A stretch of 64,000 nt of DNA from Paragyromitra xinjiangensis (lineage: Eukaryota; Ascomycota; Pezizomycetes; Pezizales; Discinaceae): the NCBI GenBank assembly GCA_038503065.1, contig JBCAMK010000018.1:930001-994000 (forward strand), given 5' to 3'. This document shows positions 39,900-50,399 of this stretch, one piece after another; the stretch's first letter is position 1, and every line of letters begins with the position of its first letter. A model generated the notes under the pieces. That model ran no database searches. It was not told where the DNA came from and saw only the letters and a program-made list of their open reading frames with translations. Made by a program: the position numbers and the translations under genes.

Positions 39900-42072
39900 T
39901 AATAATAATAATTTTATTTCGCATAGAAGCAACTGAATGCTTATCGCGCGCCAACCATTCCGCCAAAATTTTAAATACATAAGTGGGTTACTTCTGACCC
40001 GCGCAACATGAATCAAAGTCAAACAAAAGAATATCAAGCGGATAAAAAGGAAAAATATAAAAACCTTAACTAATAAATGAACGAAAGGAAACTTAAACCT
40101 CCATCTGAACTTCCTTTCCTTTGCCTTTGTTTGCGATCGCGTGTTTGACCCTTGATGGACAATTTGGGTCGTCAGCTTTGTGTCCAGGTCTGCCAGGGCA
40201 GTTGGCACAGCGGATGGGTGGGTGGATGCATGACGAACCTCCCTTACAGGAGGCGCATTTGTGATGGCGAGTGAGATGGGGTTCTGCGCAAACTGCGCAA
40301 CGACCGGTATCGTGTTTGCACATGGTGGTGGCATGACCATATGCAAAACATTTCCTGCATTGAGTGTCGGGTTGGAACGAAACGTAGGGCTGAACCTTGC
40401 AGTTCCTGTTGAACATGATGAAGCTCTTGACACCAAGGGTGGACATGTTGTAAGAGCCGTTGAAAGATAGGACCATGGAGGAATGTGCTTTTCCTTCACG
40501 GGACTGAGGAGAGGAGAGCCAGCGTGGGAGTTGTGCGAGAGTGAGAAAGGGGTAAGCTACCTTGAGCTCAGAGGCCACAAGGTTGCCTGCATCAGAGCCA
40601 TCGCCAACGGAGGTGGGAATGCCGTGGACAATAAACTTTGACCAAACTTGATTGATGTGGATTGAAGTGACCGAGATCCCTTCTTCCTGGAGTGCTTCTC
40701 CAATTTCCTTGGAGTAGACATCTACTACGGAGGCTGGAGTGTCAAGCGGGGTTTCGAGAATAATATTGTTACGGGGGGTACGGCGTGCCATGATGATGCT
40801 GGCACCAGTGCTGTCCAGAACTTTGTTGACAACCGATTTGATCCTGTCATCTGTTGGGGGGTTGGGGATGGGACCCTCAATCTGAACTACCAGCTCACGA
40901 TTGACCCTGGTATAATCCGGTTTGATGAGGGGTGCGGGCTTGGGTTTGGGGGCAGGTTTGGGAGCTGGAGCTGGAGCAGCAGCTACTGCAGCCCAGTTGA
41001 CTGGTGGGGGTGGAGGAGCATTGACTGTAGTAGCCAAGGCAGCAAGAGGAACGGGGACAACTGGCGGTGGAGGTGGGGGAGAGGGTCGGTTGGCAAGTTT
41101 GAGGACTTGCGAGCGAAGATCACGAGACTCGGTATGGAGACGAGCGACCTCTCCTTGTAGTTGCTGGATGGTTTTTAGGAGGGGGAAGGTGGCATGGTGC
41201 GAGGACCAGGCTTGGAAGTTGGCCATAAGCCAAAGGTCATGGTTGGGAAAAGAGGCCTTGCAGCCTGTGTAATCGACATTGATGTTGAAGCCGATTTCAA
41301 AATCAGAATCAACCGGGGGGCGGGGGGGGAGACTGGTGTCCTGAGACTCAGGAAGTGGAGTCGGGCTCCATGGAAGGGGGTCAGATGGAGGTAGAAGAGT
41401 CTCTGGGACTCCTGATTCCATCTGGGTGTCGCTGGCGGGAAGTGGGGTTGAGGGACGCGATAACGAGGGAAAGATAACCCCGTTAAAATCTGGGTGATGC
41501 GGGTGGGCAGGGCAGTCAATGGCCGCCTGTATCCAGTCGGGGTCGTTGGTAGCTGAGAAGTGTCCTAGGAGCTTCTCAATGTGTAGCGGGCGGGGAACAA
41601 ATCTTCCTGCTGGGAAGTTGATCTGAGGGACAAGTCCCGGCGGGTGTTGAGGTATCCTTTGGGTGGAAGGTACCTGGTATCCAGGAGTGGAGCTTCTGCT
41701 GGCAGCGGGCGGTGGATGGAAGCCAAAGGTAATCGGCAGGGTGGTTTGAACTTGGGGCTGGTTGGGGTTGGGAGTCTGGGACCTCCCAGATTGTGAGGAG
41801 GAGGCTCGCTTATTGCGAGGCATGTTTTGACGGGGGGTTTGATCAGCCAGTTTTGATGCCGACCGAGTCAAAAACTGACAGGAGTGAAGAGGAGAACGAG
41901 GGCTCTATGCGAGTACCCTTTAGGCGAAACGAAGTTGTGTTGGGGAAGCGAGGTCCAACGTGTCGTTGTGCGGGGTAGGCGTTGAAGCCAAAGTTAAAGA
42001 ACTATCGTGAGAAAGTGGAGAAATGTTGGTGTTGCTATTTCCTAATGGGGAAGGTCGCGTAGCGAGGAGAAG
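39900..42072 (-). mobile_element. LINE family IVa, ORF1-only, inside gypsy-2 LTR
   Basis: 2.2-kb LINE with a 5' leader (41824-42072), one ORF (40093-41823) and about 190 bp of 3' UTR ending AAAATTATTATTATTA. No ORF2 is present. The 3' end (CTTCTATGCGAAATAAAATT) resembles that of LINE IVb (CTTCTATACGAAATAAAATT). TSD AAGAAA at 39894-39899 and 42073-42078. Confidence 0.88.
40093..41823 (-). CDS. LINE IVa ORF1 (zinc-knuckle protein, 576 aa)
   Basis: Intact, ATG at 41821-41823; a TTG 48 bases upstream in frame is ignored. Basic Ser/Gln N-terminus, Pro-rich region, short coiled coil (TIQQLQGEVARLHTESRDLRS), Ala/Pro linker, globular region similar to IVb ORF1 (KPDYTRVNRELVVQIEG, ETPLDTPAS, KFIVHGIPTSVGDG, LPRWLSSPQSREGKAHSSMV), then knuckles CRKCFAYGHATTMC, CAVCAEPHLTRHHKC and CANCPGRPGHKADDPNC. 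Ends QMEV with a TAA and, unlike IVb, shows no ATGA overlap. Confidence 0.9.
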   Translation of the reverse strand: MPRNKRASSSQSGRSQTPNPNQPQVQTTLPITFGFHPPPAASRSSTPGYQVPSTQRIPQHPPGLVPQINFPAGRFVPRPLHIEKLLGHFSATNDPDWIQAAIDCPAHPHHPDFNGVIFPSLSRPSTPLPASDTQMESGVPETLLPPSDPLPWSPTPLPESQDTSLPPRPPVDSDFEIGFNINVDYTGCKASFPNHDLWLMANFQAWSSHHATFPLLKTIQQLQGEVARLHTESRDLRSQVLKLANRPSPPPPPPVVPVPLAALATTVNAPPPPPVNWAAVAAAPAPAPKPAPKPKPAPLIKPDYTRVNRELVVQIEGPIPNPPTDDRIKSVVNKVLDSTGASIIMARRTPRNNIILETPLDTPASVVDVYSKEIGEALQEEGISVTSIHINQVWSKFIVHGIPTSVGDGSDAGNLVASELKVAYPFLTLAQLPRWLSSPQSREGKAHSSMVLSFNGSYNMSTLGVKSFIMFNRNCKVQPYVSFQPDTQCRKCFAYGHATTMCKHDTGRCAVCAEPHLTRHHKCASCKGGSSCIHPPIRCANCPGRPGHKADDPNCPSRVKHAIANKGKGKEVQMEV

Positions 42073-42264
42073 AAGAAACGTTGCTTAAGGAAAGAAAGAA
42101 AAGAACAGTCACAACCACGGAAATCCATCACTTATATACCCAATCTTCCCCTTTCCATGACTCATCCATTCGAAGCAACCCAACCGAATCACAAAGAAAG
42201 ACAACGAAATAATACAATGACTAATCCTTAACACCGCACATGTACTTGACCCTATCCATGAAAG

Positions 42265-42438
42265 ATGCATACCAATGCTGGCCTGGCTGCCACCATTGAA
42301 ACATTCCTCACACCAACCCAAATTGCTACCAGAAATTGGACCCTGGAACGACAAGAAGACAACAGGTACTCCCACCAAGGAATATACCTCTACAACGACG
42401 AAGAGGAAGAGAGCGAAGGAGAAAGAGAGAACGGCTAG
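42265..42438 (+). pseudogene. LINE II copy B ORF2, last 58 codons
   Basis: Resumes after gypsy-2 with NAGLAATIETFLTPTQIA and ends in an acidic tail (YNDEEEES) at TAG 42436-42438, matching the C-terminus of copy A ORF2. Confidence 0.85.
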
Positions 42439-43102
42439 TAAAGAACGGGCTATAGGCCCAAAGCATGCGATGGTGAAGGACGATAGAAAACTGATGAATA
42501 CCCTGAAAGTGGGGTGAGATGGAACATGACCGTGTGGAGGATTTCTGATTATAAAAACTGTTTGAGTATTTCCCTATGATTTTACCCTGTCGATTGATAT
42601 TCCGTTCGTTTCTACTGTTCGGTAGAACTTTGAGATAAAAATTGTTATTTCTTCTTTTGTTATTTTCCTTTTGTTATTTTGTTTTGATTTATGTTTCTTC
42701 TGTTTTTCGCAAAGGGATATCTGATGTGGATATCTACTAATTAGTTGGTTCATGTTCGCGGAGGATTTTCCTTTGTTAGTTATTGTGCGGTCATGGGGTT
42801 TCCTTTCACTGTATGCCATATCCGTTACGGATTTATGCAATATGAGCAATAAATAAATAAAATAGACCCTCCTTTCTTATCTAATTTCGGGGGATCTACC
42901 ACTACCGTAACTATCAGCTAGGTATGCCGCTCCAAAAGTCATAGCGCGCTCCCATAATGGCAATGTTTTAGATTAGCCGTGCCGTGTCAACTGATTTCCT
43001 CGCCCCTGACTATACATCTACTCCAACTCCCAGCAGGCTGTCGTCGACCTCCCAGAGTCCGGCAATTAACATTCACGAATCCTCTACCTCCTACTCCACA
43101 AA
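42439..43102 (+). other. LINE II copy B 3' UTR, tail and flank
   Basis: 42439-42847 matches the copy A 3' UTR and the (AATA)n tail ends near 42863. 42864-43102 is non-repetitive and leads to the next gene. A short frame at 42984-43166 (TPTPSRLSST) is open but unsupported. Confidence 0.6.
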
Positions 43103-44815
43103 ATGGCAAGAAAGAATAATATTAACGACCGAAGCAAGGTTTCCAGGACTAAGCAAACTAATCTAATGGACTGCCCTCCGCCTCAACGCCGAGTCCCTAC
43201 AAAGGCAACGGCTGCCAAAAAGGGGGTATATCACGAAGAAAGCCAGCAATATGAGATCGAGCAGCAGGAGGATGGGGAAGAGGAAGAGGAGGATTATGAG
43301 TATGAGGAGGAGGAGGAGGAGGAGGAGGAGGAAGAGGAGGAGGTAGAGTATAATACGGAAGATGACGAGGAATTATCGGACCCTGAGGGTCCGGCAGCTC
43401 CTCCTAACAAGTCGCAGCCCAGAAAGGCCACCGCCAAACACAGGGAAATTCTGCAAGCTGACAGGATTCGTCGAGAGCTTCAGCTTCGTACGGTATGATA
43501 TCACTTCCATTCAAAAAAAGAGTAAACGTTGATCGAACAGGGATTTACCACACCTCGACCATCGTCAACGCCCACAGCGAGTAGGCTAATGACGAACGCT
43601 GCGAAGCCGGCACCGGAGCCCTACGGGCCTTCCCCGGCCATCCAGCCATTGCCTATCGATGTGTGGCGGAATCGAAAGTCAAGAAGCTATACTAAACTAG
43701 AGCCTGGCTTGATTTCTTTAGTCCAATGTGCAAGTCGATTTATATCCTCCTGCACCTACTTCAGGGAGCCCTTTCCCGATATGATTACACAGGCTGAGTG
43801 GTATGCGGACGCTTGGGCGGATGCTCAGAGGGCTTGCAAGTCGAAGGCACTAATCGATAAAGAAAGCCTAAGTTTGGTATTAGTACTCCTCCGACCCCTC
43901 TGAAGTTGGCAGGAAATGCTGACAAGCGACAGCTGAAAGCTAAGCAATCGAGCACACATTCCCAATACCTATCTACAGTGAAAGGGGCGGTTCTTGCACT
44001 CTATAACCTACAGGGGCTTGATATAGAGACAATGTTGGAGAAAGTCCACTATTTGCTCGACATGAATAGGTTCACATGCAAGCAGTACGAGGTAAGAGGG
44101 TCCTTCTGATCCTGTGACGACCGCTAACAGGCCGGCAGAGCCTGGAGGACAGATTTCTTGCTCCGCAAATCCCAATGATGATTCACAAGAAGTTCTTCGA
44201 CAGTAAGAGAGCGATAGGCAAAAAAGACCAGCATTTCCTTGATAGTATTAACTCGCGTTTGATTACTCTGACGACAACCATGATATATCATTGCCTAAAG
44301 GCATGGGAAACCGGGATCTACAAAGAGCCTAAGGACTTCAACTCGAATAACTCCCTGGGTAGGTCTCCGCCGACCTCAGTCAAGTCGGCGCCAGCAGCTA
44401 ACAAATAGGGTAGCGATTTGGTTACGGCAAACCAACACATGGAGCAAACTCACTCCGGACAATCAAAAGATGCTGCTGGAGGATATCATTGGGCAAATCA
44501 GAGAGGTACGTCACCTTATTGCTTCATGTGGCTGCAGTAGCTAACAGTATTTAGATGACTCCCCAGCCTGATAAGCCTGTGCGCGAGTCGCAGGCAGGAT
44601 TTGAAACCAATCAGCAACGGCTAGGTCTTGTGCTAGAGTTAAGAAAGCGCAGGTCGTCGACTCTACAGGGGCCGGAGCCAATCCGCCGGCGTCAGGATAC
44701 CGAGCTTCCTGCCCCTGCCCCTGCCCCTTCTGGCCCTGATTTAGAGATTGCGCATATCCTTGCTAACCTTCCAGCGTCAGAGGGTGGGGAGAATGGGGGT
44801 GATGAGACAGAATGA
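43103..44815 (+). CDS. Six-exon gene, acidic protein of 489 aa, DUF6532-like
   Basis: Proposed exons: 43103-43492, 43541-43839, 43884-44091, 44139-44358, 44414-44505, 44555-44815 (1470 nt, divisible by 3, stop TGA). All introns are GT-AG, 44-55 nt; four of the five hold CTAAC or CTAAT near the acceptor, while the first (43493-43540) shows only a GTAAAC-like string. The 43840 donor (GTCGAA) is weak and is the least certain point; without it the frame breaks near 43870. The N-terminus (residues 1-130) is lysine-rich, then almost pure Glu/Asp/Tyr. Residues about 140-400 look globular and helical (SLVQCASRFISSCTYFREPF, FPDMITQAEWYADAWADAQ, SLEDRFLAPQIPMMIHKKFF, TTTMIYHCLKAW) and recall fungal DUF6532 proteins, a match I could not test. 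The C-terminus is charged and Pro-rich. Function unknown. It is the only apparent host-type gene inside the repeat cluster. Confidence 0.6.
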
Positions 44816-45772
44816 GCCACTGCCGGCTTGAGAGCGTCCGACATTGGCTGCGAGGAGGGGGATTCGAGGGGGATTTAGAGCGGTGGAGGCGTAATAGGAG
44901 GGAGGGCAACTAGGGGGGGGTTGAATGGGGAGGCCAGTGGTGAGCATTACGCCGACTGCTGGAGGGTCGGCGAGAGGTCGGAAGAAGAGAGTCTTATTGT
45001 AGTATCAGTAGTAGGAGTAGTAGTAGTAATAGCGATAATCCATATCCAATTTATATCCATCTAGATACACGAATATCCCCCAGAAGATTTAGCATGTGAT
45101 ATGCAGCCCGAGGCAAGGCTTTCCTCGAGAAGAGGATATCTGCAGCAGGAGGATTAGAATTAGAAGCGGACGATCGGAGGGCAAGCTCCCACCCGAACGT
45201 CAGCAGGTCGGCACCAACCCCCCATACAGGGTGCGCGACTCCAGGCGACGAGCAAACGAAACCATACCTTCGGGAGGCAAAGGCAATAGAATTGCCACGT
45301 CCGTGAGGATAGGGAGACTTCCAGGAGGCAAAAGATGCAGCAGCAACCTAACAGAAGGGTAACATTCCGCCTGACCGCTCCGACCTCCAGGCAGCCGGGG
45401 CGGCTTTATCAATTTTTGCTGATGAGGTAGGTAGTTCTGTGGTTGCGTGGTTGTGGAGGCAGGTAGTGGAGGCAAGTAGTGGAGACAGGTAGTGGAGGCA
45501 GGTAGTGGAGGCAGGTAGTGGAGGCAGGTAGTGGTCACAGATGGGGTTGGGAACCGCAATAAATCAAGAAATTAGAAATACCCACCATGACCAGTAAAAT
45601 ATTCAACCCTGGAGTACATCAAATATATATTCTTTGACTAACATGCTGCTACAAGTTGCTAGCAAAGCGAAAATAGTTCATTACATCTTGTAGGGCAGAA
45701 AGGTTTTTGCTAAGGTCGCTAAGCGAGATTTTCGGAAAATCCTTCATTGGACTTTGGTAGCAATGCGCCCCC
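44816..45772. other. Intergenic stretch with microsatellite
   Basis: No supported gene. An (AGT)n-like run lies at about 45001-45033 and a 13-bp minisatellite at 45452-45533. Short open frames here have no homologous or splicing support. Confidence 0.6.
45452..45533. repeat. 13-bp minisatellite
   Basis: About six copies of GTGGAGGCAGGTA with few changes. Confidence 0.85.
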
Positions 45773-45915
45773 GTATGCAATAGAAGAGATGGATTTCCCA
45801 GGAGGTGTAGAGGGGGGTAAAAAGGGGCGCTGATTCCGAATATGAAGTCGGTTTGATGATATCTCTGTCGGTTGTGGAGTTATTTTCGAAAATTTGTCCT
45901 GGTAGAATGGTTGTC
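45773..45915 (-). repeat. Isolated 5' end fragment of LINE II
   Basis: About 140 bp matching the extreme 5' end of copies A and B (CCTGGTAGAATGGTTGTCGCT on plus). Downstream LINE sequence is absent. Confidence 0.85.
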
Positions 45916-46260
45916 GCTCATACTATGCTGGTCTGCGTCTGCTCTGTGTCTCCTGTGCCTTCATCAGCAAAAAACGGAAATGCCATAAAGTCCCTCTGGA
46001 CGCCAAAATGCCATGGCGGAAACATACCCTTCCGGACGCAGCGTGGCCCAACTACACGTCGTCCAGAAGACATGGGGTAGGAGCTCTGGCCGTCTGAAAG
46101 GCAGCGCTGTAGGCTCTGATCGTCTGGATGAGCTCTGGTCGCCTGGAGGAGCTCTGGTCGTCTGGACGAAGCCTGTCGACCTCTGTACGTCCGGGGGAAC
46201 CTCTTGCGGGGCCAGCACATTATGGTAGGTTTGGAATTGCACGCTTTGCATGTATGGCTC
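45916..46260. other. Non-coding stretch with short direct repeats
   Basis: About three imperfect copies of GAGCTCTGGTCGTCTGGA at 46080-46170, and CATCAGCAAAAA near 45963. No gene. Confidence 0.5.
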
Positions 46261-47291
46261 TGTAAGACCGGTACTTCGCACCACTACTGAATTCTAAGCG
46301 AAGCTTTAGATAGCTCTCTAGACTCTGTAACTCGACCGGCCACTATCCATAGCACAATACCCGAGCGCACGTCCTGACAACTTCTTATGAACCGCAGAAA
46401 GGCAACAATAGTTTAAGCGAGATAAAGGTCGGGGCTGTTCCGTTGAAAGAACTTTCTCAATAGGAAGGACACGAGTGTTGAAGCGCGAAGCTATGCTAAA
46501 CAACTCGATACGATGGAGAATTTATCACGGAACAAAGTATGTTGGTAACAAAATAATATTGATAAGGCTCGTTCTTCCTCGATGATGATCGACTCAGAAT
46601 TGACATCCAATGCAAGAGTATTTATATCCCGTCCTCTTTACTACTGTGTGTTCTTTGTAGCTTGGGTCGACGGACTAAACTATCTACTATTACAAATTGA
46701 ACTAACTCGCTCATCCATTTATCCGACATCCTATCGGCGAAGCCAATATCTCCAACTTCCGACGCTTACCCCTTGTTCAGTAATCCTCAGATAGCCTCGG
46801 TTCGACGTGGCAATGATACGGTTGTGACGGTTGCGTTCGCCCGATCGAGTAGGTGGTTACACGATATCGTTTTGTTGCGACAGCTGGTGTTTGGAGCCCC
46901 GTAGCGCGGGCAGGAGACCTCTGATGACTAATCCGAATAGCCCACGTGACTCGGCGCCCCAAGTTGCCCTATGAAGACCTCTCATACATACCCTCCGGGT
47001 CACGTTCCGCGGGAAGGGCGCCGTTGACGACCCTGGGGTTACTTTTAGTCTCCGGGACGCGGATATTTTGCGGGTGTCCCCCCTTCTCGATCCAGCGCTG
47101 CAGGCAGCGCAAGCGAAGGCAGGGTAACGGCCGGGTAACCGGGGAAGGCAGGGTAACTGCCTGGGAATAGGCAGGGAAGGCCAATATCGCAACAGGCAGC
47201 CACAGAGGGGTCCAACGAAGACGGGAAGGTGACCAAATGGAAGGTAGGGTAACAGGGAGACCACTGCACGCCTATAGCCATAGGTATAACA
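46261..47291 (-). repeat. R1: solo LTR (1031 bp), inverted
   Basis: Inverse-orientation copy of R3. On its own strand it starts TGTTATACC and ends GTCTTACA. The flanks do not match each other: GGCTC at 46256-46260 and CCGTT at 47292-47296. They match the flanks of R3 instead. No internal element sequence is present, so it is a solo LTR. Confidence 0.88.
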
Positions 47292-47296
47292 CCGTT

Positions 47297-47400
47297 ACTG
47301 CCTCTAGTATGAGAGAGTAGATCAGGGCTGGACTGATCGGACTATAGGAGCCTGCATCGGTGGGGTTGCTCCCACATGCAGAGAGCCACCGCGTTCTACT
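47297..47400. repeat. Second copy of the hairpin-rich repeat
   Basis: Shares CTGCCTCTAGTAT, AGTAGATCAGGGC, AGGAGCCTGCATCGGTGGGG and TTGCTCCCA with 15781-15880. Differences lie partly inside the paired segments and keep most pairs. Confidence 0.6.
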
Positions 47401-49377
47401 GATTTCATCAGTAAAAAAAAAAAGGCGTCCAGAAGGGTAACATTGCATAATGGCATTTTGACCCTCTAGAAGACGGGCATTGCCTCTCAAACCCCTCCTG
47501 GCGGCCTACCTGCACCCGTGGTGCGTCCAGGTGCGCTCTGACCAACTCTTACCGCCAGCCAACACCCGGGCGCCTTTGGGCGACCTGTGTGTGTCCGACA
47601 CCCTCCCGATGCATGTAGCTGCCGGAACCTTTTTTTTTTTCTCGCTAAGTCAAAACCCTGACCCTAGGCACTTAGCGATTTTCAAAATCTTCAAGCTTCG
47701 CTTAGGTGTCGCCTAAGCAACGCCTAAGCAACGCCTACTAAGACACCTCCCCCTATTCCTTCCCATCTACTTCCCCCTATTCTTTCCCACCTATTCTCTT
47801 CCTCGCGACACCATAGTACTTTACTAACATCGTGAGATTTAGGCCTCGAGCAATAAGCTCTGCTTCCGAAGAACCTCCTGGTAACGTCCATCAGCAAAAA
47901 GGGATGCCCGCCTGGGCGTGATGGGCAAGAACCTGGGCGTGGCCCCAACGCCCAGTACGCCTGCTTGCTTCCAACTGTGTCCAACTACGTCCATACGTCT
48001 AGTACGTCCATACGTTCGCTCTATTGCTCGCCCCAGCACGTTTGTACGCCTAGTACGCTCATATGCCCGCTCTATTGCTCGCCCCAGCACGCATACATGC
48101 CTAGTACGCCCATACGATCACTCTATTGCATGCCCCAGCACGTTCATATATCCATGCGCCCACATACGCCCTTGCGCACCCCAATCGCTCTATCATACGC
48201 CCAATCACTCTATCATACGCCCATGCGCCCATATACTTTCTCCTGGCTGCAAATTCAGCCAAGTTGAAACCCTAACCCTCAGTTACCCGACCCTCCTGGG
48301 CTCATCATGACCTCACACGCGCCTTCCGCCAGCAATTCCCTTATATCAACCACACACCCCACCACCTGCTTGCCTCCCACCTCCTGCTTGCCTCCCACCT
48401 CTCCACTTCCCACCTCTCCACCTCCCACCTCTCCATCTCCCGCTTGCCCCACCTCTCCAATCCCCACCTGTTACCTGTCAGTTGACTGTGCTAACATGCC
48501 GTACTATAGAGTCAATTCAGCAGTCAATTCGGCAGTCAATTCAGCAGGATTCGGAGTCTATTCAGGAGCCTATTCAGCAGTCAATTTGGAGCCTATTCAG
48601 GAGTCAATTCGGAACCTATTCAGCAGTCAATTCGGAGTCTATTCAGGAGTCGATTCGGCAGTCAATTCAGCAGGATTCGGAGCCTATTCAGCAGTCAATT
48701 TGGCAGTCAATTCAGCAGGATTCGGAGGCTCAGAAACAGCCGATTCGGAGTCCATTCAGCAGTCAATTCGGCAGGATTCGGAGGCTTAGAAACAGCCGAT
48801 TCGGAGTCAATTCAGCAGTCAATTCAGTGGTCAATTCGGCAGTGGATTCGGAGGGTTAGAAACAGCCGATTCAGAGTCAATTCAGGAGTCAATTCAGCAG
48901 TCAATTCGGAGTCTATTCGGGAGTCAATTCAGCAGCTAATTCAGCAGAATTCAGAAGCTCAGAAACAGCCGATTCGGAGTCTATTCAGGAGTCAATTCGG
49001 CAGTCAATTCAGCAGTGGATTCGGAGGCTCGGAAACAGCCTATTCGGAGGCAGGAAAGCACGGGATTCGGAGTCTATTCGGGAGTCAATTCTGAGTCTAT
49101 TCAGGAGTCTATTCGGCAGCGGTTCAGGCGTCGATTCGGAGTCTATTCAGCAGCCAATTCATCAGTCAATTCAGCAGGATTCGGAGGCTTAAAAACAGCC
49201 GATTCGGAGTCTATTTAGGAGTCAATTTGGCAGTGGATTCAGCAGGATTCAGAGTCAATTCAGGAGTCAATTTGGGAGTCAATTTGGAGTCAATTTGGAG
49301 TCTATTCAGCAGTCAGTTCGGAGTCTATTCAGGAGTCAATTCAGAGGCAGGCAGACAGCTGACTCGGAGGCTGCTTG
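47401..49377. repeat. Minisatellite block
   Basis: 47995-48150: three to four tandem units of about 51 bp around CTCTATTGCTCGCCCCAGCA. 48340-48480: CCACCTCTCCA-type units. 48510-49372: a long array built from AGTCAATTCAGC, AGTCAATTCGGA and GAGTCTATTCAG units of 12-15 bp. Because unit length is mostly a multiple of 3, open frames run through it, but nothing supports translation. Confidence 0.8.
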
Positions 49378-50399
49378 TGTTATACCTATGGCTATAGGCG
49401 TGCAGTGGTCTCCCTGTTACCCTACCTACGTAGGGAGTTACCCTACCTTCCATTTGGTCACCTTCCTGTCTTCGTTGGACTCCTCTGTGGCTGCCTATTG
49501 ACTTCCCAGCCTATTCCCAGGCAGTTACCCTGCCTTCCCCGGTTACCCGGCCGTTACCCTGCCTTCAGCAGCGAGTAGATCGAGAAGGGGGGACACCCGC
49601 AAAATATCCGCGTCCCGGAGACTAAAAGTAACCCTTTGGTCGTCAACGGCGCCCTTCCCGCGGAACGCGACCCGGAGGGTATGTATGAGAGGTCTTCATA
49701 GGGCAACTTGGGGCGCCGAGTCACGTGGGCTATTCGGATTAGTCATCAGAGGTCTCCTGCCCGCGCTACGGGGCTCCAAACACCAGCTGTCACAACAAAA
49801 CGATATCGTGTAACCACCTACTCGATCGGGCGAACGCAACCGTCGCAACCGTATCATCGCCACGGCGATCCGAAGATTACTGAACGAGGGGTAAGCGTCG
49901 GAAGTTGGAGATATCGGCGAAGGCGTAAGGATGTCGGATAAATGGATAAGCGAGTTAGTTCAATTTGTAATAGTAGATAGTTTAGTCCATCGACCCAAGC
50001 TACAAAGAACACACAGTAGTAAAGAGGACGGGATATAAATACTCTTGCATTGGACGTCAATTCTGAGTCGATCATCATCGAGGAAGAACGAGCCTTATCA
50101 ATATTATTTTGTTACCAACATACTTTGTTCCGTGATAAATTCTCCATCGTATCGAGTTGTTTAGCATAGCTTCGCGCTTCAACACTTGTGTCCTTCCTAT
50201 TGAGAAAGTTCTTTCAACGGAACAGCCCCGACCCTTATCTCGCTTAAACTATTGTTGCCTTTGTGCGGTTCATAAGAAGTTGTCAGGACGTGCGCTCGGG
50301 TATTGTGCTACGGATAGTAGCCAGTCGAGTTACAGAGTCTAGAGAGCTATCTAAAGCTTCGCTTAGAATTCAGTAGTGGTGCGAAGTACCGGTCTTACA
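49378..50399 (+). repeat. R2: solo LTR (1022 bp) with TSD
   Basis: Starts TGTTATACC, ends GTCTTACA, and is flanked by GCTTG on both sides (49373-49377 and 50400-50404). This defines the LTR ends and the 5-bp TSD of the family. Confidence 0.92.

Larger units (their letters stand above)
33294..42264 (-). mobile_element. Gypsy-2: chromodomain Ty3/gypsy retrotransposon, structurally intact
   Basis: LTRs of 410 bp at 33294-33703 and, in pieces, 38906-42264. Internal region 33704-38905 with gag (37394-38683) and pol (33738-37400). The two LTRs differ at two bases in the compared 410 bp. The right LTR carries two later insertions: a DNA element at 39109-39876 and LINE IVa at 39900-42072. LTR ends are TCTCAGGG and CATGAAAG on the plus strand, not the usual TG/CA. 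Confidence 0.95.
17010..42863 (+). mobile_element. LINE family II, copy B, split by two gypsy elements
   Basis: Near-identical to copy A on the opposite strand: 5' UTR 17010-17548, ORF1 17549-18590 plus 28902-29463, ORF2 29460-33293 plus 42265-42438, 3' UTR 42439-42847 and an (AATA)n tail to about 42863. Gypsy-1 (18591-28896) splits ORF1 and gypsy-2 (33294-42264) splits the end of ORF2. No TSD is visible between its outer flanks. ORF2 carries several lesions and is dead. Confidence 0.92.

Noticed and set aside
45452..45533. CRISPR-like array
   Set aside because: Units are directly tandem with no spacers, and the sequence is eukaryotic.
45096..45559. Short frames on both strands between the gene at 44.8 kb and the LINE II fragment
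   Set aside because: Partly minisatellite, no codon or motif support.
47395..47420. CTGATGA on the minus strand as a hammerhead ribozyme core
   Set aside because: No matching GAAA box and stem arrangement, and the string is not kept in the second copy at 15880.
48307..48859. Two overlapping frames of 125-160 codons
   Set aside because: They are translations of the 12-15 bp minisatellite in two phases.
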